A stretch of 64,000 bases of DNA from Flavobacterium luteolum. GTDB taxonomy: Bacteria > Bacteroidota > Bacteroidia > Flavobacteriales > Flavobacteriaceae. Made by a program: the position numbers and the translations under genes. Below, one piece after another: positions 27,401 through 34,553 of this stretch (positions are counted from its first letter, which is position 1; every line of letters begins with the position of its first letter). The stretch spans positions 1 through 64,000 of the forward strand of contig NZ_CP114286.1 of the NCBI RefSeq assembly GCF_027111275.1. The letters are read 5' to 3'. A model generated the notes under the pieces. The model ran no database searches, was not told where the DNA came from, and was given only the letters and a program-made list of their open reading frames with translations.

Positions 27401-28024
27401 ATGAATGCCAAACGGCTGAATTCTTACATCGTTCGTAATTACCAAAGAAACTGGTCTAAAAATTCCCATTGGCTGAGAACCTTCAGAAAATCCCCATTCT
27501 CCTGAACAGCCACCGCAAACCCAAGGCAAATCGGCAATAAAAGAGGGATGCGCTGCTTTAACTACAATGATATTTTCTTTATCGAAAGAAACCGCTTTGG
27601 AAATGTCTAAGGTGAAAGTAGTTCTTCCGCCTTTGTGTTCGCCTACTTTTTTACCGTTTATCCAAACGGTTGCATAAGAACTTACACCTTCAAAATAGAG
27701 AAAATGCTGTTTTGAATTGTCTTTCTTATCGAGTTTTATTGTTTTTTTGTACCAGGCGGTACCATGTAAATTTCCATGTTTTGTTCTTCTGAAACCATAA
27801 TACTGATCCCAATTGTGAGGCACACTAACCTTTTGCCAATTGGAATCAGTTTTTGGATTTTCTACAAAATCTTCTTCTTTCAGCGGAAGATTATCCAATA
27901 TTATGGTTTCCCAAGACGAATTCAGCGAAATTTCTTTACGAAACTTCCCCGAATCTTTGCTCTGACTCCAAACAAAGCAAAGACTTGAAAAAAAACAAAA
28001 AATAAAAAAAACTATTCTATTCAT
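24497..28024 (-). CDS. Large GH2 glycoside hydrolase with malectin and C-terminal carbohydrate-binding domains
   Basis: A 1175-residue exported protein (signal peptide ending CFVWSQSK). Order: GH2 sugar-binding domain (about 30-200), Ig-like domain, TIM barrel with acid/base E439 (WGLQNEST) and nucleophile E507 (LNGEYGAWR), DUF4982-like segment, a malectin-like domain (about 725-895, YRVNCGG and GWRLFDVAIND), and a C-terminal CBM6/35-like module starting VIIEAEKT. It is about 350 residues longer than the neighbouring GH2. The substrate is not determined; a beta-uronidase or beta-galactosidase step on a rhamnogalacturonan-II side chain is my inference. Confidence 0.88.
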   Translation of the reverse strand: MNRIVFFIFCFFSSLCFVWSQSKDSGKFRKEISLNSSWETIILDNLPLKEEDFVENPKTDSNWQKVSVPHNWDQYYGFRRTKHGNLHGTAWYKKTIKLDKKDNSKQHFLYFEGVSSYATVWINGKKVGEHKGGRTTFTLDISKAVSFDKENIIVVKAAHPSFIADLPWVCGGCSGEWGFSEGSQPMGIFRPVSLVITNDVRIQPFGIHIWNDKSVSKQKAILHTTTEIKNYGTSQRNLTVENILLDTSGKKVAINKSDNKINSGEIKEIATTLPEIQNPKLWSPSNPYLYKLVTSVYENGKIIDQLTTPYGIRWVSWPVSRDGKDNRFFINDEPVFINGVCEYEHLIGKSHSFSDEMIHSRIEQIKAGGFNAFREAHQPHNLLYQKELDENGILFWSQFSAHIWYDTPEFKENFKILLREWIKERRNSPSVVMWGLQNESTIPKEFAEECTQIIREMDPLSASQRIVTTCNGGEGTDWNVVQNWSGTYGGDPLKYHLEMTTQLLNGEYGAWRSADLHTEGEFDQKGTLSENRFSQLMEIKVREAESVRDKIAGQFNWLFASHENPGRVQNGEGFRDIDKVGPVNYKGLFTIWGEPLDAFYMYRANYVSNKTNPMVYIVSHTWPSRWEKPGIKNGIDIYSNCDEVELFNDVNKASLGKLKNPGIGQHFQFNDVNIQYNVLYAVGYVNGKAVAKDYIVLNNFPKAPSFDALTSEKTDITKAQKGYNYIYRVNCGGSELTDSAGNTWFTDTHKNGQNSWGSLSWTDNFEKLPDFFASQRKTFDLINGTKDPELFQSFRYGVDKLRYEFPAPDGEYLIELYFTEPWYGTGGGMDCKGWRLFDVAINDNVVLKDFDIWSEAGHDNALKKTFKVKSTNGKIVISFPNVKASQAIISAIAIATKDIHARPATESPRNIQNLVLDSYDKTNKVASWLDINSKQYSDSDVVFTELPSEVFGADYLQFSANSKNKGSFTAKEDSELYLFIDNKSFNLKSFSEYKKLEEKVKNSSQTEFEVFTKKIKKDEKVLFDNSETISTIAVVPTYDMGEKDDSRPVVIIEAEKTKTTGTGIEKGNFKKADYIEFTQKTNNSIEFEVKPGVAGIYLIRFRFMNRNETPLKVKFKMEDAYGILMRNDTIEFFPSPEKWKILNTTSGGYINAGTYKITLEGDDLKGLMLDNFEFQ

Positions 28025-28086
28025 ATTTTCTTATTAAACCATATAAGTAATATAAGGTTATTAAAGTTTTTATTTTACTCAACTTT

Positions 28087-28192
28087 TTGTCATTTCGACA
28101 TAAGGAGAAATCTTCACAAGTAACTCCGCATAGAAATGTCGCCAATCTTTGTAGAGTTTCTTGCGAAGATCCCTCGTTCCTCGGGATGACAA
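28087..28192. repeat. Dispersed palindromic element, copy C
   Basis: Ends are TTGTCATTTCGACATAAGGA and TCCTCGGGATGACAA, with the shared interior CCAATCTTTGTAGAG. It lies in the 240-base gap between the GH138-like and GH2 genes. Confidence 0.88.
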
Positions 28193-28215
28193 GATTGAGT
28201 TTATACTTTGCGAGC

Positions 28216-28248
28216 AAACCTGACGGGTTTTAAAAACCCGTCAGGTTT
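28216..28248. repeat. AAACCTGACGGGTTT hairpin repeat
   Basis: A perfect 15-bp inverted repeat (AAACCTGACGGGTTT with AAACCCGTCAGGTTT) lies 16 bases beyond the GH138-like stop. A near-identical hairpin is at 38610-38642 and a degenerate one near 40365-40396. It lacks a T-tract, so it looks like a repeat element that may also stabilise transcript ends. Confidence 0.75.
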
Positions 28249-28264
28249 AACTTTGCCTATAATT

Positions 28265-30994
28265 TTAATAAAACAACCAGTCAATAGCTGCTTTTTCTCC
28301 TGCATCAATATATCCAACATCGCGTGGTGTTATGGTTTGATCTGCGTCGATGAAACCTAAAATCAATACTTTTCCTTTTCCTAAATCTAATTTATTTTCT
28401 CCAAGTTGGAAAGTATACGTATGAATGTTTACACGAGGCAAATCTTTTAAATTCATTGCACTTGCCAAAATCACTTCGGCTTGACCGTGCGCATTTCCTG
28501 CTGCATCTGTCTCTAAACTTGGCGGCAATAAAAATCTCTTCTGATCTGAATTGAAATACCCGACAACTAATTTAACCGCTTTTGTATTTCTAAACTTCAA
28601 ATGTGTTCCTTTTTCGTTTTGATCGTTTTCTACAAACGAGAATCCTCTTAGGTTTTGAAGTTCTGGAGCAATTTTAGTCAATTCAGAAATATCTGTTCCG
28701 TACGCTTTTGTGCCTACTTTAACTAGATAAGTTCCTGGTTTTTCATCTATAAAAGTTACATCAGCGGTTTTCCATGGTTTACCTTCTTTTGTCTCTATTT
28801 TACCATCTTTTGAAGATTTTAGCTTCTCTAGATTTCTTTTAAAATTAGCCAATTCACGTTCGTAATGCGGCAACAATTCTGCCCAAGTTTTATTGTTTCC
28901 ATCGTCTCCTCCAATCGGGATTCGGCGTTGAGCAGTCTGCATACTATTGGCATAGTAATACGTATCTTTTGTCAGTTTTACCAATAATTCATAATACTCA
29001 ATGCTCTTTTCTAAATGAGGCAAAGCTTTATCTAAATCGGTAATATCATTCGAATAACTGTATCTTAAAACCAATAAAGCTGCTTTTACTTTTTCTGAAA
29101 AGAAATCGGCGAAAGCCTTATAAGCATGAATATCATTTTTAAGACGTTCAAATTCTTCTTTATCTTTGGTTACACTTGCTTCTGCTTTGTCTATTGCTTC
29201 AACGGCCAATCTTCCGTGTTCTGTAATTTCAGCAATAATCTGTGTTGGAAGTTCGCCCGAATGTGGTTCTTTGTTCCATTCTTTTTTAGCATATTCTAAA
29301 AGCAATTCGCCCGCTGGTCCGCATGATTCGTGGAATCCTGGATATACTCTCCATTTTGACGGATTGACCAACTGACTTTCGAACATTCCTAACAATAAAG
29401 TCTGACGGTTTCCTTCTGTAATTCCGAAACGTCTTAATGTTTTTGGGGCAATTTCTCCCGTTTCTTCGTAAGCTTTTAAAATGTTATTTGCTGCTTCTTG
29501 AGTAGTTCCGAATTTTGCAGCTAAATCATTATCCCAAAATTTAACTTCTTCATTTCTATCTCTTTTGCTATCCCAAGCGTATCTTGCCCAAGCCTTGTAC
29601 CAAATCCAGTCGCGATCCATTTCTAATAAACGTTCTCCTGATTTTGTTTTATCTGCCGAGTAAGGCCAATCCCAATAAGATGCCTGCGGATATAAATGCA
29701 GTGCATTTGCGCCATGAACACTATGCATCGCTTTTACGGTTTTCTGAATAAAATCTGGCGAACCATATCTAAAAGGTTCTAAGTTTGCCAAAATATGAAC
29801 GTTTTCAATATGAATTGATTTAAGAGCACTCAATTGTTTGTGCGTTTCTCCCCAAGGCCCGCCCGGCGTGTAAGTCGTTAAAGATTCTCCTGTATATTTA
29901 CTTTCTGTATAAAGGTTTTTGTATAATGGAAGTGATTTTTCCATTACCAAAGGTCCATCAGTATCATGAGAACGCAAAATAATCGGCGGTTCTTCTGTTT
30001 TTCCTAATGCCTGTAAACCATCGCGAACCCCTGGAATAATAGTTTTGGTAAACCATTCTACGTCATCATCAACGGTATTGATTGCTTCTCCAAGACAAAC
30101 CATTAATCCAACATTTGGATATTTTTCAATGAATGCTGCGATAGATTTTCTAGTATAATCAGACAATAAAGGCGTAATAGGTCTTGAACGATCTTGTGTT
30201 TTAATGTTGTAATGCTCTGCAAAAGGCTTAGAAACAATAATATTATAAAACATCTGAATTACCCAGATTCCACGTTTATTGGCTTCAACTGTTAAGAATT
30301 TATAGATTTCCTCATTCTTTTTGAAATCTTCATCGCTGACTTCAACTGCAAACGGATAATCTTTTAATTTTACTAAAGAGGCAAAAGGGTGTCCGTTCCA
30401 TAAATACAAAGAGTTCATACGATTTTCTACCAGCATATCTAAGTATTTCACCCATAAAGCTTTATCATAAAACCAAGGAAAAGTTTCTGGTGTATATGGA
30501 TATTCGTAAACATCACGACCTGGAAGATAAACAGGCTTCTGCATTCCGATGCAAGCGCCTCTCAAAACCATTTCTGGACTGTCGTCAATATTGATTTCTG
30601 AAGGAAGTTTTCCTGAAGCTTTAATTTTATCTGTTAATTCTAAAGCACCATACAAAGCACCGCTTGCATCTGTTCCTTCAATATAAATTACATTATTTTG
30701 AGTACGAATCTGAAAACCTTCTTTCTTAGTTAATTTGCTATCGTCGATTTTAGCGCTTTTAGCGTTTTTCTTCCAGAAATCGGTTCCTTTTTCTCCAATT
30801 ACAATTACTTTATCTTTTGATTTTTTGAATTTATCAGAAGAAGCTACACTGAATCCTTTTGCTGAAAGTGTTTCTGATAATTTCTCTGCTCCAAATTTTG
30901 CTCTTGCCGAACTCGGATCACTAACTACTGTGATGTTCTGCGCTGTCGCGAAAGAGACGTAAAGACATAAAAAAAGTAATTGTAAATATTTCAT
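28265..30994 (-). CDS. GH138-like alpha-galacturonidase (rhamnogalacturonan-II type)
   Basis: The start at 30994 gives a signal peptide (MKYLQLLFLCLYVSFATAQ) and 909 residues. An N-terminal hexosaminidase/glucuronidase domain-2 fold (about 20-135) precedes a TIM barrel with NRMNSLYLWNGHPF, then helical and beta-sandwich C-terminal parts. Candidate catalytic glutamates are E303 (CLGEA) and E370 (YTGES). Their 67-residue spacing equals that I recall for the B. thetaiotaomicron GH138 enzyme. GH115-type motifs were not seen. The expected reaction is removal of alpha-linked galacturonic acid from RG-II chain A. Family assignment is from memory and needs an HMM check. Confidence 0.7.
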   Translation of the reverse strand: MKYLQLLFLCLYVSFATAQNITVVSDPSSARAKFGAEKLSETLSAKGFSVASSDKFKKSKDKVIVIGEKGTDFWKKNAKSAKIDDSKLTKKEGFQIRTQNNVIYIEGTDASGALYGALELTDKIKASGKLPSEINIDDSPEMVLRGACIGMQKPVYLPGRDVYEYPYTPETFPWFYDKALWVKYLDMLVENRMNSLYLWNGHPFASLVKLKDYPFAVEVSDEDFKKNEEIYKFLTVEANKRGIWVIQMFYNIIVSKPFAEHYNIKTQDRSRPITPLLSDYTRKSIAAFIEKYPNVGLMVCLGEAINTVDDDVEWFTKTIIPGVRDGLQALGKTEEPPIILRSHDTDGPLVMEKSLPLYKNLYTESKYTGESLTTYTPGGPWGETHKQLSALKSIHIENVHILANLEPFRYGSPDFIQKTVKAMHSVHGANALHLYPQASYWDWPYSADKTKSGERLLEMDRDWIWYKAWARYAWDSKRDRNEEVKFWDNDLAAKFGTTQEAANNILKAYEETGEIAPKTLRRFGITEGNRQTLLLGMFESQLVNPSKWRVYPGFHESCGPAGELLLEYAKKEWNKEPHSGELPTQIIAEITEHGRLAVEAIDKAEASVTKDKEEFERLKNDIHAYKAFADFFSEKVKAALLVLRYSYSNDITDLDKALPHLEKSIEYYELLVKLTKDTYYYANSMQTAQRRIPIGGDDGNNKTWAELLPHYERELANFKRNLEKLKSSKDGKIETKEGKPWKTADVTFIDEKPGTYLVKVGTKAYGTDISELTKIAPELQNLRGFSFVENDQNEKGTHLKFRNTKAVKLVVGYFNSDQKRFLLPPSLETDAAGNAHGQAEVILASAMNLKDLPRVNIHTYTFQLGENKLDLGKGKVLILGFIDADQTITPRDVGYIDAGEKAAIDWLFY

Positions 30995-31026
30995 AGTATG
31001 CTGTTTTTGGGTATTCATTCTAAAAA

Positions 31027-31095
31027 TAATCTGCTAAATCTGCCCGATCTGAGTGAAAAATATCTCTCGCAGATTTAGCAAATTCGGCAGATTTA
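31027..31095. repeat. ATCTGCTAAATCTGC palindromic repeat
   Basis: TAATCTGCTAAATCTGC pairs imperfectly with GCAGATTTAGCA and a following GGCAGATTTA. The same unit appears in the loop of the nested repeat at 32046-32270. It lies between the isomerase-like and GH138-like genes. Confidence 0.7.
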
Positions 31096-31146
31096 TAGTG
31101 AAAAATTGTGTTGTTTAACGATTACATATTGATCACTGTTTATTGT

Positions 31147-32031
31147 TTAATTCTGGAAAATCTTCTTCAAATAAGCCACATTTGCTCCATAATTGGCTTT
31201 TACATTATGCACTTGTGTGACGTCGCGAGAACGCTCTACAATTAGCCATCCGCTCCATTTCATTTCGTCCAAAGTTTGCTTGATTTTTGGCATGTCAATC
31301 GCTTTATCATTTTCTAACCAAAACTGATCGGTGTTGGAAGCGTGAATTTGTGCTACATATTTCTTTCCTAATATTTTCAATTCTGATGAAATATCTCTTT
31401 TATTATCTAGAGCATTTGCAAAATTGAAAGAACTTTTAATGTATTTTGAACCGACTTCGTCTAAAAGTTTCTTCTCCTCTGTCGCGTCTAAAGAGGTTTC
31501 AATCGCAATTACACCGCCTATTTTCCCTACTTCTTTTCCTGCCCATTGCAGTCTTTTGATCACTTCTGGACGTAATTCAGGATTCTTAACTAAATCGGTT
31601 TGTGTTCCTAACGGAAGATAAGCCACTTTTACCTTCATGTTTTTCATAGCCTCAATGCAATCCGTAATCATTGGTGTGATTTCTCTTGTCGCAAAAGACT
31701 GTGCATAAAATCCAGACATCGCAATTGAGCTTATTCCAACTCCTGTTTCTTTCGATTTATCTAAGAATTTTTGTCTTTCGACAGGATCTCCCAGTTTACT
31801 ATCAAAAGTTGGTCTATTTCCTAAACCTCCCATATCGAGTTCTATTCCGTCAGCTTTTATTTCAGCAGCTAAACCAAAAGCGCCTAATTTTTGTCTTTTT
31901 AAAATCATCCAGTCACAAACGGCAACTTTGTATTTTTGCTTTTTATTAGAAGACTGAGCCGTTGCACAGCTATTAAATGTTGTTGATAGAACAACAAGTA
32001 GTGCAACAATTAAATTTCTTTTAGATTTCAT
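31147..32031 (-). CDS. Exported sugar phosphate isomerase/epimerase-like TIM-barrel lipoprotein
   Basis: A lipoprotein signal with lipobox FNSC is followed by an AP-endonuclease-2/xylose isomerase-like barrel. It shows GIELDMGGLGN, AIETSLDATEE, QIHASNTDQFW and IVERSRDV, which supply the usual Glu-His-Glu metal ligands, but SFNFAN has Asn where Asp is common. Sugar phosphates are cytoplasmic, so an exported member probably acts on free or oxidised sugars such as 3-keto glycosides, or is a lyase. The function in this pectin locus is unknown. Confidence 0.8.
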   Translation of the reverse strand: MKSKRNLIVALLVVLSTTFNSCATAQSSNKKQKYKVAVCDWMILKRQKLGAFGLAAEIKADGIELDMGGLGNRPTFDSKLGDPVERQKFLDKSKETGVGISSIAMSGFYAQSFATREITPMITDCIEAMKNMKVKVAYLPLGTQTDLVKNPELRPEVIKRLQWAGKEVGKIGGVIAIETSLDATEEKKLLDEVGSKYIKSSFNFANALDNKRDISSELKILGKKYVAQIHASNTDQFWLENDKAIDMPKIKQTLDEMKWSGWLIVERSRDVTQVHNVKANYGANVAYLKKIFQN

Positions 32032-32045
32032 ACTTATATATTTTT

Positions 32046-32272
32046 TGCCACAGATTATAAAGATTAAATGGATTAAAAAAATCTGTTCAATCTGCTAAAT
32101 CTGCGGGAATTTTTTTTACCCTCGCAGATTGAGCAGATTTTAGAGATTACCTAGAATAAAAAATTATTTTAATCCTTTTAATCTGTGGCTTTATATTTTT
32201 TTCGCCACGAATTCCACGAATTACTATTTTTTAAAAATTTGTGGAAATTAGTGAAATTCGTGGCGAATTTTA
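32046..32272. repeat. Nested and adjoining palindromic repeats
   Basis: The outer arms TGCCACAGATTATAAAG and CTTTTAATCTGTGGC enclose a second pair, AATCTGCTAAATCTGCG with CGCAGATTGAGCAGATT. Immediately to the right is another palindrome with arms CGCCACGAATTCCACGAATT and GAAATTCGTGGCG. It fills the gap between the isomerase-like and sialidase-like genes. Confidence 0.82.
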
Positions 32273-32274
32273 TT

Positions 32275-33420
32275 TTACTCTTCTTCCGCTTTTACCGCTG
32301 TAACTACTTTTCCTTCTTCACCTGGCCAGATTCCGTTTTTAATTGGAAGTGCAACCAATTTACTTGGATCGATTTTTACATATTTCAGTTTTTCTCTTCT
32401 CCAAGTGTAAACAATATGCACCATTCCGTCTGAACTTTGAATAATTGAAGGATAAGAATATTGGCTGATTTTTGAATCTTCTAAAACTAAAGCAGCATTC
32501 CAATTAATTCCGTCTTTAGAAACAGAAACGTTCAAAGGCGTTCTTGGCCCTTTGGCTTCTTTTCCTGGAGGAAGTACGTGATTATAGACTAACAAATGTC
32601 TGCCGTCTTTAAGTGTTACAGCATCAGTTCCTGAGTTGTTATTTGGAAGTCCGATTAGCTCAACATCCGACCAAGTTTTTCCGTTGTCTTTTGAGAATGT
32701 ACTGAAAATCGCTCTGTTTCTAGTTCTTCCAATAGCCTGAATACTTCCATCTTTATGAAACAAAATACTTGGCTGAATTGCATTTATTTTTTGTTTTCCT
32801 CTTGGAAGCGTATCTCCCATTACCCAAGTTTTTCCGAAATCTGGAGTAGATTCCATACGAAGTCTCCAACCGTCGCCTTCGATACTTGACGGACATAATA
32901 ATGTTCCGTTGCTTAATAAAACTGGTTTGTTTTTGATTGGCCCTAAGAAACCGTCTGGCATTTTTTGAGCCTCAGACCACGTTTTTCCACCATCAGATGA
33001 AGTTCTGATTACGCCCCACCATTCTGATGGTTTTGGTCCTATTTTGTAGAATAACATTAAATCGCCTCCCGGAATTTGATATAAAACTGGATTCCAAGTC
33101 GGCAATCTTGGGCCTTCTTTCATCACACCATCAGCAACTTTTAAACCTTCTCCCCATTTATCACTTCCTTTTGGTTTAATGGCCACATAAATACAAACAT
33201 CTGGGTGTCTTTCGTGAGTTCCTCCAAACCATGAGGCAACTAAATCACCATTTGTAGCTTCAACAATTGTAACAGCGTGGCAAGACGGATAAGGTGCTTT
33301 ATCATAAATAAATTCATCTACTAAAATACCTTCTTTCCAAGTCTTTTTCTCTAAAGCAGATTTACAACTTCCTAAAAGGAAAAGTCCAAACAAGACAAAT
33401 GCTAATTTTGCTAACTTCAT
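32275..33420 (-). CDS. Sialidase-superfamily (BNR/Asp-box) lipoprotein
   Basis: A 381-residue lipoprotein (lipobox LGSC) with a six-bladed propeller signature: Asp boxes SSDGGKTWSEA, TPDFGKTWVMG, SKDNGKTWSDV and SKDGINWNA. The N-terminal block YPSCHAVTIVEATNGDLVASWFGG is typical of exo-alpha-sialidase-annotated proteins in pectin loci. The classic FRIP motif of GH33 is absent. RG-II carries the ulosonic acids Kdo and Dha, chemically similar to sialic acid, so hydrolysis of one of these is a reasonable hypothesis. A rhamnose-releasing propeller enzyme is an alternative. Confidence 0.75.
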   Translation of the reverse strand: MKLAKLAFVLFGLFLLGSCKSALEKKTWKEGILVDEFIYDKAPYPSCHAVTIVEATNGDLVASWFGGTHERHPDVCIYVAIKPKGSDKWGEGLKVADGVMKEGPRLPTWNPVLYQIPGGDLMLFYKIGPKPSEWWGVIRTSSDGGKTWSEAQKMPDGFLGPIKNKPVLLSNGTLLCPSSIEGDGWRLRMESTPDFGKTWVMGDTLPRGKQKINAIQPSILFHKDGSIQAIGRTRNRAIFSTFSKDNGKTWSDVELIGLPNNNSGTDAVTLKDGRHLLVYNHVLPPGKEAKGPRTPLNVSVSKDGINWNAALVLEDSKISQYSYPSIIQSSDGMVHIVYTWRREKLKYVKIDPSKLVALPIKNGIWPGEEGKVVTAVKAEEE

Positions 33421-33462
33421 TCTTAATTAAATTATGAATTATTTTTTCTGACTATAAATACA

Positions 33463-33513
33463 TACCTAACATTTTTTTAGGTAAAAATATTTATTAAGTG
33501 TAAAAATAACACT
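33463..33513. promoter_or_regulatory. Two inverted repeats upstream of the sialidase-like gene
   Basis: TACCTAA/TTAGGTA (33463-33469 and 33477-33483) and AGTGT/ACACT (33497-33501 and 33509-33513) lie 43-93 bases upstream of the sialidase-like start. Both have 7-base spacers and no T-tract. They may be operators for an internal promoter of the downstream genes. No regulator is identifiable. Confidence 0.35.
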
Positions 33514-33678
33514 AAAAAATTAACAATGTATCCTGTACTGTCCCGAATTATTAAAAATGTAAATTATTTAACGCTAATTACAAAATTTCCTGACGAAAAC
33601 GTAATATCCGTAATCACATTTATTTTTTTATTGTATCAAAGTAATATTTCTAAGCGTTCATTTTTTGAGAAAAAAATA

Positions 33679-34509
33679 TTATTTCTTCCTAGGCAAAGTC
33701 TTTTTCTCGTCTGCAGGAGGCAAAAAATTATCATTTGTCACTACACTTTTACCCGTTTGCTGTTCCAGTTCAACTCGTGCATTTTTTGCCACTGCTCCAC
33801 CCTTTTTGCTTGCCACCGCATTTTCGATTAATCCTTTTGCTTCATCATTTTCAGCTATTTGTCTTGTTGAAAGTTCAGCCAGTGCAGTAAAAATAAGTTC
33901 AGCCTCGCTCATGTGGTCTCTAAGATTTTGCGACTTTAAGCCTTTTGCTTCTTTATGTTCTTTCACTGAAAGACCAGTCCATTCCTGATGAATAATATTA
34001 GTTAGAATTGCAAATTCATTTTTCTCTTCAATACCCGCTTCTTTCCAATAATCAGTTAGTTTATTTCGGGTTTCCTGTCCCATCATGCGTTGCTGAATCC
34101 ACTTTTCGCTTCTTCCATGTTGTTTCCAGTTTTCTCTCGCCCGATCAATGCTTTGCACCGGATCTTGAATTTCCTGAATACGTTCATAACCAACTTTTGC
34201 TAGCCATTGTTTAAACGGTTCAGCTTTAGGAGATGGAATGGATTGTACTATTCTAAAAATATTCTCAACGTTGCCTGCCAATGTTTTACGCTTTTTCCCA
34301 TTAGTCAGCATTGTTACCTGGGGACAATTTGTCCCTATGTAACTTCCAAGTTCAACATCTCTCTTTCTAATTTTTTTTAAATAATCTGTCGGGTTTTTAG
34401 AATCCGTTAATGCCTCAACAATATCCACTATAGAAAAATACCAAATTTCATTATCGATATCGTAATGACTTCGTACTTTTTTATCTTCAAAAACTTTAAT
34501 GGCATCCAT
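33679..34509 (-). CDS. Bro-N/DinD-like antirepressor-type protein
   Basis: A 276-residue cytoplasmic protein. The first 110 residues match the Bro-N domain of phage antirepressors and DinD-like proteins: IKVFEDKKVRSHYD, EIWYFSIVDIVEALTD, PTDYLKKIRKRD, then AEPFKQWLAKVGYERIQEI. The rest resembles DNA-damage-inducible protein D, with TNIIHQEWTGLSVKEHK and LRDHMSEAELIFTALAE. The C-terminus is basic and polar (DEKKTLPRKK). It has no signal peptide and no evident carbohydrate role, so its place inside a pectin locus is odd. It lies 45 bases after the start-side end of its GH78 neighbour, on the same strand. Confidence 0.85.
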   Translation of the reverse strand: MDAIKVFEDKKVRSHYDIDNEIWYFSIVDIVEALTDSKNPTDYLKKIRKRDVELGSYIGTNCPQVTMLTNGKKRKTLAGNVENIFRIVQSIPSPKAEPFKQWLAKVGYERIQEIQDPVQSIDRARENWKQHGRSEKWIQQRMMGQETRNKLTDYWKEAGIEEKNEFAILTNIIHQEWTGLSVKEHKEAKGLKSQNLRDHMSEAELIFTALAELSTRQIAENDEAKGLIENAVASKKGGAVAKNARVELEQQTGKSVVTNDNFLPPADEKKTLPRKK

Positions 34510-34553
34510 AAATCACTTTTTACAATACTTCACAATAGTACGAAAAAACTTCT

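Noticed and set aside
28017..28217. 66-codon open frame between the GH138-like and GH2 genes
   Set aside because: It coincides with dispersed element copy C and has no coding character.
28216..28248. Rho-independent terminator after the GH138-like gene
   Set aside because: The stem is perfect but no T-tract follows on the minus strand, and near copies occur elsewhere as a repeat.
28265..30994. GH115 alpha-glucuronidase as the identity of this protein
   Set aside because: Length and N-terminal fold fit, but GH115 motifs are not visible and the glutamate spacing fits GH138 better.
33526..33831. Plus-strand open frame across the gap left of the Bro-N gene
   Set aside because: It is mostly antisense to the Bro-N coding region; the part in the gap is AT-rich with no start signals.
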